Below the pieces are notes generated by a model, which saw nothing but the letters and a program-made list of their open reading frames with translations, made no database searches and was not told the origin of the DNA. The translations under genes were made by a program, and so were the position numbers. From assembly GCF_030816015.1 (NCBI RefSeq), contig NZ_JAUSXN010000001.1, positions 3,596,001 through 3,660,000 on the forward strand: a stretch of 64,000 bases of DNA. The letters are read 5' to 3'. This stretch comes from Pedobacter sp. W3I1 (GTDB lineage: Bacteria > Bacteroidota > Bacteroidia > Sphingobacteriales > Sphingobacteriaceae). Below, in pieces: positions 57,979 to 64,000 of this stretch (its first letter is position 1; each line of letters begins with the position of its first letter).

Positions 57979-60756
57979 ATGCTCAAACAATTTCTCTGCG
58001 TTCTCATTTTTTCGCTGTTATTTCTCCCTGCTTTTGCACAAAACGCTAGTATAAAAGGCGTTGTGGTTGATACAGTTGAAAAAACAAAATTACAGAACAG
58101 CTCTATCCTGCTAATAAATAGCAAAGATTCTATTTTGGTTAAAGATGCGCGCACCAGGGCCAACGGCGCATTCGAGTTTTCGAATTTAAAAAAAGGAAAT
58201 TATACCCTGGTGGTTACCTTCCCTAAAATGGCTGATTATATAAGAGACATCCAACTGTCTGATTCATCCAAATTCAACCTGGGTAATATCGCTATGGATA
58301 GCAAAGCTACACTTTTAAATGAAGTTGTGATAAAGGCTCAAAAGCAGGCCATTAGCATGAAAGGCGATACCATAACCTACCAGGCAGATAGCTTTGCCGT
58401 AAAGCCCCATGCTAACTTGCAGGATTTGTTAAGGCGCTTACCAGGAATTGAAGTTGATAAAGATGGGGCAATAAAAGCAGGTGGAAAAGATGTAAATACG
58501 CTCTTGGTTGATGGAGAAGAATTTTTTGGCGATGATCCGCTTCTGGCTCAGAAATACCTGAAAGCCAATGCGGTTAGTGAAGTGCAGGTTTACGATAAAA
58601 AAACCAAAGAGGAAGAATTATCTGGCATAAAAGAAGGCGACGCCAAGGAGAAAGTCATGAACATCAAACTCAAGGAAAACGCCAAAAATGGGTATCTCAG
58701 CACCCTGGATGCGAATAGCGACCTTAAGCATTATAAAAACATAGGTGGCATGGCAGGCATTTATAAAAACAAATTAAAAGCCGCGGTTTTTGGTTCCAAC
58801 TCCAATACCAATCAGGATTCGAAGGCAAGTGCTGCCATGAGCAAGTTAAAAGGCAATGATTATGATGTTATTGAGGTTGGCGATGACGGTAGTACGGTGA
58901 TGATCAGCTATGGCAGCGGCCGCGATGAAGATGATTTTTCGCCTTCCAACGGCCTGCCAGACATTACAGGCTATGGCGCACACTTCTCTAACAAATGGAA
59001 TGAGAACAAAATTGGTCTTAAACTGAATTATAAGGGCAGCGACAGAAATGTATTAGACAATACGACATCGAAAAACCAATCGTTACTGCCCAACGGAACA
59101 AACTTCTTTAGCGAAGGTAGCTCCAACAGCGAAACCAGAAACACCGGACAAAGTTTAAAAGGGAGCGTTGATATTAAATTAGATTCGCTTTCTACCTTAA
59201 AAATATCCTTTGCAGGTAGCAAACGCAAAAACAGCAGCCAATATATCAGCAAGAACGAAACTAAAAATGATGCGGGAATATTTGTAAACAATAGTGATCA
59301 GTTTAATGATAGCAATGGCAACAACGACCTTTTTAACGGCAATATAAATTACTCCAAAAAGTTTGTAAAAAAAGGGAGAACACTCTCAATTGATTTACAG
59401 CCTGAAACCAAAAACAGTACTAATTTAGGTAATAGCTTAAGTGTTACCCACTATTACGATGCTAGTGGTGCGGTTAACCGGACGGTTAACCAGAATTTCC
59501 TGAACGACAATTCGGGCAGTGAAAGTTCTCTCGGTACCAGAATATCGTATACTGAACCTTTAGGCAAACAATTTTCACTACAAACAGCCTATAGCTTTAA
59601 AACGGTAAGCTCAAATAGCCATAAATTAGTATTCGATCAATCATTAAATAACAAACGGATCGATTCGCTGAGTAATAATTTCGATTTCAACAACTTTTCG
59701 AATATTGGCAAGGTTGTATTGCAATACAGAGCAAAGAAATTCACGTTATCTGGTGGTGCAGAAGCCACTCAAACCACTTTCGAACTCAATGACTTAGATC
59801 GCGACAATAAATTTAACCGCAACTATTTAAACTGGGCGCCACAAAGTAACTTAAACTATAAATTGGGCAAAAACACCAGTGTATCTTTAAATTATAGTGG
59901 AAATACCCGTCAGCCTAGTTTGGATCAGTTACAACCGATCAGGCAGGTAAACAATCCACTTTATGAAATAAAAGGTAATCCAAATTTAAAACCATCGTTC
60001 AACAATAATTTTGGCTTTAATTTTAATACTTATCAGCAAAAATCGCAGATGTACGCCTATGTTTACGGAGGCTATAGCTTTACCAAAAATGCTGTAGTAA
60101 GTGTAAGAACGGTAGATGAGGTGAACAAAACCATTAGTAGTTATATCAATCTAAATGGCAATAACAGTTTTTACGCAGGCGCAAGTTTTAATAAAAGTTT
60201 TAGTAAAATCGGTTTTAACACAGGGTTAAATGCCAGTTTCAACCATTCAAACTCGGTCTCGATTTTAAACAATAAGCTGAATGAGAATGTGAATAATAGT
60301 ATTAATATACGCCCTCGTTTTAGCTATTATGGCGATAAAGTTCAAATTCAATATAATCCATCGGTTACATTTTCAAACAGCAAATCATCAATCGGTTCTA
60401 TAAACAATGGTAAAAATTTTAGCCACAACCATGATATTTCTGGAAACATAGAACTTCCATATAATACAGAATTTAACACATCTATATCGTTATCATACCA
60501 ACCTGCAAACTCTTCATTTAGCACACCGGTAAATATCGCACTATGGAACGCCTATTTATCAAAGAAAATGCTTAAATCACAAGAACTGGAATTAAAAGTA
60601 TCTATTTCTGATATTTTAGCTCAAAAAATTGGCTATAACCGTTACGTTGGCGGCAATAGCATCAGTGAATACACCAACAGTTTTATTCCGAGGTATGTTC
60701 TGATTGGCATCACCTATAATTTAACCGGAAACTTCATTAAACAAGACAAAAAATAA
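57979..60756 (+). CDS. Outer-membrane beta-barrel protein with carboxypeptidase-like domain (TonB-receptor-like)
   Basis: 925 residues. Signal peptide (cut after PAFAQ); a CarboxypepD_reg-like domain (about 23-100, IKGVVVDTVEKTKLQNSSI); a plug-like region with LQDLLRRLPGIEVDKDG and NTLLVDGEEFFGDDPLLAQ; then a barrel of about 600 residues in the OMP_b-brl_3 style, rich in Asn and Ser. This family resembles TonB-dependent receptors but lacks a clear TonB box. A GLPGLI gene follows 5 bp later, the usual partner; together they probably handle a peptide or other ligand. Confidence 0.9.
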   Translation: MLKQFLCVLIFSLLFLPAFAQNASIKGVVVDTVEKTKLQNSSILLINSKDSILVKDARTRANGAFEFSNLKKGNYTLVVTFPKMADYIRDIQLSDSSKFNLGNIAMDSKATLLNEVVIKAQKQAISMKGDTITYQADSFAVKPHANLQDLLRRLPGIEVDKDGAIKAGGKDVNTLLVDGEEFFGDDPLLAQKYLKANAVSEVQVYDKKTKEEELSGIKEGDAKEKVMNIKLKENAKNGYLSTLDANSDLKHYKNIGGMAGIYKNKLKAAVFGSNSNTNQDSKASAAMSKLKGNDYDVIEVGDDGSTVMISYGSGRDEDDFSPSNGLPDITGYGAHFSNKWNENKIGLKLNYKGSDRNVLDNTTSKNQSLLPNGTNFFSEGSSNSETRNTGQSLKGSVDIKLDSLSTLKISFAGSKRKNSSQYISKNETKNDAGIFVNNSDQFNDSNGNNDLFNGNINYSKKFVKKGRTLSIDLQPETKNSTNLGNSLSVTHYYDASGAVNRTVNQNFLNDNSGSESSLGTRISYTEPLGKQFSLQTAYSFKTVSSNSHKLVFDQSLNNKRIDSLSNNFDFNNFSNIGKVVLQYRAKKFTLSGGAEATQTTFELNDLDRDNKFNRNYLNWAPQSNLNYKLGKNTSVSLNYSGNTRQPSLDQLQPIRQVNNPLYEIKGNPNLKPSFNNNFGFNFNTYQQKSQMYAYVYGGYSFTKNAVVSVRTVDEVNKTISSYINLNGNNSFYAGASFNKSFSKIGFNTGLNASFNHSNSVSILNNKLNENVNNSINIRPRFSYYGDKVQIQYNPSVTFSNSKSSIGSINNGKNFSHNHDISGNIELPYNTEFNTSISLSYQPANSSFSTPVNIALWNAYLSKKMLKSQELELKVSISDILAQKIGYNRYVGGNSISEYTNSFIPRYVLIGITYNLTGNFIKQDKK

Positions 60757-60761
60757 CGAAG

Positions 60762-61523
60762 ATGAAACATTTAGGATTAACTATAATGCTACTTTTTGCA
60801 GTTACAATAATTAAAGCACAAACTGTTTTCATCAAAAGTGCTAAAATAACTTTCGAGAAAAAGATCAATCAAAAGCAGCAACTGGCATCTAACACCTGGA
60901 TATCAGACGATGCCAGGGATAAAATGAACAAATACAGGATTTCCAATTGGGATTATAGCTTTAACGACAGTAGCTCCATTTATAAGATTAAACCAAAAGA
61001 AACCTTAAACGACAATAATTTCTTCTTTATTGCTGGTGAGAATACGAATGAACTGTATACCGACTTTAGTAAAAAAGCAAGGATAATAAGAAAACCTATA
61101 GCGGGAGAAGATTTTATTTTAAAAGATACTATCCCCCATCTCAACTGGAAAATTATGCACGATGTACGCCAGATTGCAGGTTATGAATGCCGTAAAGCGA
61201 TAGCAGTAATAAACGATTCTGTCACTGTAGTAGCTTTCTATAGCGAAGAAATTTTATTAAAAGGCGGCCCAGAAGGATTTACGGGTTTACCTGGGATGAT
61301 ATTGGGCATGGCCATACCACGGTATAATACGACATGGTTTGCCATCAAGGTTGAGGCTAAAAATGTTCCTATTTTAAACATTGCTCCCCCTGCGAAAGGA
61401 AAAAGAACAGAGACCGAAAAAGATTTCAAAAAAATGATCGACCTCTATACCCGTTATGAGGATAAAAAGAATCCCAGAAAGATAGAAGATATTAAAAAAG
61501 AACTTTACACGCTGATACTTTAA
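60762..61523 (+). CDS. GLPGLI family protein
   Basis: 253 residues with a signal peptide (cut after IIKAQ). The family motif appears as GPEGFTGLPGMILGMAIP (about 167-184), preceded by YECRKA and VVAFYSEEI. GLPGLI proteins are periplasmic, of unknown function, and are almost always encoded beside a receptor-like barrel, as here (5-bp gap). Confidence 0.93.
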   Translation: MKHLGLTIMLLFAVTIIKAQTVFIKSAKITFEKKINQKQQLASNTWISDDARDKMNKYRISNWDYSFNDSSSIYKIKPKETLNDNNFFFIAGENTNELYTDFSKKARIIRKPIAGEDFILKDTIPHLNWKIMHDVRQIAGYECRKAIAVINDSVTVVAFYSEEILLKGGPEGFTGLPGMILGMAIPRYNTTWFAIKVEAKNVPILNIAPPAKGKRTETEKDFKKMIDLYTRYEDKKNPRKIEDIKKELYTLIL

Positions 61524-61613
61524 GCGACCCTCCTACTTAAAACAGTCAATATCAGCAGTATAATATGACGAAAAAATATTCTGGCAAGTATCAAATCGAG
61601 CGATAATTTTTTG

Positions 61614-61621
61614 TACCTTTG
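61614..61621 (+). promoter_or_regulatory. -7 promoter element TACCTTTG of pyrG
   Basis: Exact TAnnTTTG, 63 nt before the pyrG ATG, leaving a leader of about 60 nt, longer than others here. Confidence 0.55.
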
Positions 61622-61684
61622 TATCCCGTACAAAAACAATTAAACAGGCTCAAAACACCTGGTTAATTCCACAAATTATCAATC

Positions 61685-63301
61685 ATGACAAAGTATATTT
61701 TTGTTACGGGCGGTGTAACTTCCTCTTTGGGTAAGGGCATCATTTCCGCATCTTTAGCTAAACTTTTACAGGCACGTGGCTACCGTGTAACCATTCAAAA
61801 ATTCGATCCGTACATTAATATCGATCCGGGAACTTTAAATCCATACGAACATGGCGAATGCTTTGTTACAGAAGATGGTGCTGAAACTGACCTGGATCTT
61901 GGTCATTATGAGCGCTTCCTTAACGTTCCAACATCACAGGCAAACAACATTACCACCGGCCGTATTTACCAGAACGTAATTAATAAAGAGCGTAAAGGTG
62001 AGTATTTGGGCAAAACCGTTCAGGTTGTACCACACATTACCGACGAGATTAAACGCAACATGCGCATTTTGGGAGATAGTGGTGATTATGATATCATCAT
62101 TACCGAACTTGGTGGAACAGTTGGTGATATCGAATCGTTACCATTTATTGAGGCTGTTCGTCAGTTTAAATGGGAAGAAGGCAGTACCAATGCTATTGTT
62201 ATCCACTTAACCCTGGTTCCTTATTTAGCTGCAGCCGGTGAGTTAAAAACCAAGCCAACACAACACTCAGTTAAAGCTTTATTGGAATACGGCATACAGC
62301 CAGATATATTGGTTTGCAGAACCGAGCACCACATTAGTCCTGAGATCAGAAAAAAAATTGCATTATTTTGTAACGTTAACATCAATGCCGTAGTCGAATC
62401 TATGGATGCATCTACTATTTATGATGTGCCATTGTTGATGTTAAAAGAACAATTGGATAAAACTGTTTTATCGAAATTAAAACTGCCTACCAAGAACGAT
62501 CCGGATATGGAAAGCTGGAAAGATTTCCTGGGCCGTTTAAAAAATCCAACTGCTGAAGTAAAAATTGGCTTAATTGGTAAATATGTAGAATTACCTGATG
62601 CTTATAAATCAATTATCGAATCTTTTGTACACGCAGGTTCGAAAAACGAATGTAAAGTTAAGGTAGAATATATCCACTCTGAAGGTATTTTCCCAGATAA
62701 CGTAAAAGAGAAATTGAGCCACTTACAAGGTGTTTTAGTCGCACCAGGTTTTGGTAGCCGCGGTATTGAGGGTAAAATTGATGCCATAAAATATGTTCGC
62801 GAAAACAATATTCCTTTCTTCGGGATTTGTTTGGGTATGCAATGTGCAGTTATCGAATTTGGACGTAACGTTTTAGGTTTAAAAGATGCACATACTACAG
62901 AAATTGAAGAAAATGCTGCAAATCCGGTAATTAACATGATGGAAGAGCAGAAAAAAATAACAAACAAAGGTGGAACGATGCGTTTAGGCTCTTATCCTTG
63001 TGATATTAAAAAAGGAACAAAAGCTTTTTCTATTTACGGCAAATCGCACATCAATGAGCGCCACCGTCACCGTTACGAATTTAACAATGATTATTTAAAG
63101 CAATACGAAGATGCAGGTATGATAGCATCGGGTATGAATCCGCAAAGCAATTTAGTTGAAATTGTAGAGCTTAAAAATCATCCGTTTTTTGTTGGCGGAC
63201 AGTTTCACCCGGAATTAAAATCAACAGTTGCTAATCCTCACCCACTTTTTGTTAAATTTGTCGCCGCTGCGATGGAGTTTGCGAAAAAGAAAACGAATTA
63301 A
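61685..63301 (+). CDS. pyrG: CTP synthase
   Basis: 538 residues. Amidates UTP to CTP. The N-terminal synthetase domain has the P-loop [19 protein letters not shown] and [19 protein letters not shown]; the C-terminal glutamine amidotransferase has the Cys nucleophile in [16 protein letters not shown] and the His/Glu pair in QFHPELKS. yidC starts 20 bp later, a pairing common in Bacteroidota. Confidence 0.98.
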   Translation: MTKYIFVTGGVTSSLGKGIISASLAKLLQARGYRVTIQKFDPYINIDPGTLNPYEHGECFVTEDGAETDLDLGHYERFLNVPTSQANNITTGRIYQNVINKERKGEYLGKTVQVVPHITDEIKRNMRILGDSGDYDIIITELGGTVGDIESLPFIEAVRQFKWEEGSTNAIVIHLTLVPYLAAAGELKTKPTQHSVKALLEYGIQPDILVCRTEHHISPEIRKKIALFCNVNINAVVESMDASTIYDVPLLMLKEQLDKTVLSKLKLPTKNDPDMESWKDFLGRLKNPTAEVKIGLIGKYVELPDAYKSIIESFVHAGSKNECKVKVEYIHSEGIFPDNVKEKLSHLQGVLVAPGFGSRGIEGKIDAIKYVRENNIPFFGICLGMQCAVIEFGRNVLGLKDAHTTEIEENAANPVINMMEEQKKITNKGGTMRLGSYPCDIKKGTKAFSIYGKSHINERHRHRYEFNNDYLKQYEDAGMIASGMNPQSNLVEIVELKNHPFFVGGQFHPELKSTVANPHPLFVKFVAAAMEFAKKKTN

Positions 63302-63321
63302 AAGCAGTACATACATAAATA

Positions 63322-64000
63322 ATGGATAGAAATACCTTTACAGGACTGTTCCTGATTATGATCATTTTGGCAGGATCATTCTACTTTTTGAAGCCGAACG
63401 CGGCTGAACTAAAAAAAGCCCAAGAAACGGAGCATCAGGATTCTTTGAAAAAAGCTGGTGTTACTCCAGTACAAAAAGACACGACTAAAACAACTGCGAT
63501 TGCAAACCCGGTTGTAGATTCTTTAGCCTTAAAAGGCCCTTTTGGTACCACAATAACCGGAACTGAAACCAATACCGTTCTGGAAAACGAGAATTTATTA
63601 ATCACTTTAAGCAATAAAGGTGGTAAAATTACATCAGTTGAAGTTAAAGGTCAGAAAACCTTTACCGGAAAACCGCTTATTTTATTTGATGGAGATCAGA
63701 ATAAGTTTGGCTTAAGCCTTAATGCTGCTGGCAAAGTAATCAATACCAACGATTTATACTTTACCTCAACAAAAGCAGGAAATACGGTTACCATGCGCGC
63801 CAATTATGGTGCAAATGCATACGTAGAATATGTATATGATTTAAAGGCGTTGAGCAACAAAGTTGGTTTCAACATTAACTTAGTTGGTTTACAGCAGATG
63901 ATTGCTGGCAACGCTATTGGATTAAACTGGCAAACTACTTTAAAACAGCAAGAAAAATCGCTCGAAAGTGAGCACCGTTACTCTGCTCCTTACTACAAGT
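63322..64000 (+). CDS. yidC: Membrane protein insertase YidC, 5' part only (runs off right edge)
   Basis: The frame opens at ATG 63322 with MDRNTFTGLFLIMIILAGSF, the N-terminal transmembrane helix, then a Lys/Thr-rich linker (about 28-65) and the beginning of the large periplasmic domain (VLENENLLITLSNKGGKITSVEVKG), as in Gram-negative YidC. It reaches about residue 226 at the edge, so the five conserved helices are not seen. It inserts inner-membrane proteins, alone or with SecYEG. Confidence 0.93.
   Translation, partial: MDRNTFTGLFLIMIILAGSFYFLKPNAAELKKAQETEHQDSLKKAGVTPVQKDTTKTTAIANPVVDSLALKGPFGTTITGTETNTVLENENLLITLSNKGGKITSVEVKGQKTFTGKPLILFDGDQNKFGLSLNAAGKVINTNDLYFTSTKAGNTVTMRANYGANAYVEYVYDLKALSNKVGFNINLVGLQQMIAGNAIGLNWQTTLKQQEKSLESEHRYSAPYYK

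Noticed and set aside
61621..61684. Riboswitch or attenuator in the pyrG leader
   Set aside because: The 60-nt leader shows no stem with a T-run and no initial C/G tract like those used for pyrG attenuation in Gram-positive bacteria.

Overview
This 64-kb window looks like chromosomal housekeeping DNA from a Bacteroidota species, most likely a Sphingobacteriaceae member close to Pedobacter. The evidence is AT-rich sequence, many copies of the Bacteroidota promoter element TAnnTTTG, almost no Shine-Dalgarno sequences, an outer-membrane TonB-receptor-like barrel paired with a GLPGLI protein, KdsB (LPS), tandem DUF3857 proteins, LytTR signalling, and intergenic palindromes of the 'HAERSRS' type. 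I see no rRNA, tRNA, CRISPR array, prophage or insertion sequence. Genus-level placement is inference.

Layout. 1-5.9 kb: the 5' part of a B12-binding/radical-SAM-type gene leaving the left edge, a secreted unknown, a DUF433/DUF5615 toxin-antitoxin pair whose toxin frame is broken, a HI0933-type flavoprotein, purK-purE and yqgE. 5.9-15 kb: pdxH, a 3-hydroxyacyl-CoA dehydrogenase, ruvB, a GNAT-nitrilase fusion, queG, an M1 peptidase and a DnaQ-like exonuclease. 15-27.5 kb: two DUF3857/transglutaminase proteins, an NmrA/DUF2867 protein, an L,D-transpeptidase, topB, an IGHMBP2-like helicase and a HipA-like kinase/DUF3037 pair. 28-32.6 kb: small unknowns, KTSC-Nei/Fpg, and a carH-crtB-idi carotenoid operon. 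32.9-36.8 kb: LytTR/LytS signalling, a lone receiver and a beta-barrel protein. 37-44.6 kb: a DnaQ-GIY-YIG fusion, YjbR, VOC-ArsR-SRPBCC, CDF-NUDIX-bioA and an aminotransferase. 45-53.8 kb: ABC permease and ATPase, queA-ispD, DUF2795, PduO-type cobalamin adenosyltransferase, gatC, plsC, trpS and a deoxynucleoside kinase. 54-64 kb: kdsB, a MarR-GNAT fusion, surface proteins, a receptor-like barrel with GLPGLI, and pyrG-yidC running off the right edge.

Functional threads. A cobalamin thread links the left-edge gene, QueG, the CarH photosensor with its Wx9EH motif, and the adenosyltransferase that would make CarH's chromophore. An isoprenoid thread links IspD, Idi and CrtB. QueA and QueG carry out successive steps of queuosine synthesis. 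Several genes have a TAnnTTTG element only 3-7 nt before the start codon, which implies leaderless or nearly leaderless mRNAs and settles several non-ATG starts. Palindromic repeat families fill nearly all the long intergenic gaps and in two places appear to have entered coding sequence.

No wholly new defence or mobile system stands out. The best candidates for new biology are the HipA-like/DUF3037 pair, the TGTTTA/TAAACA operators shared by carH and an unrelated small divergent gene pair, the inverted hairpin pair at 40.3 kb, and the leaderless promoters.
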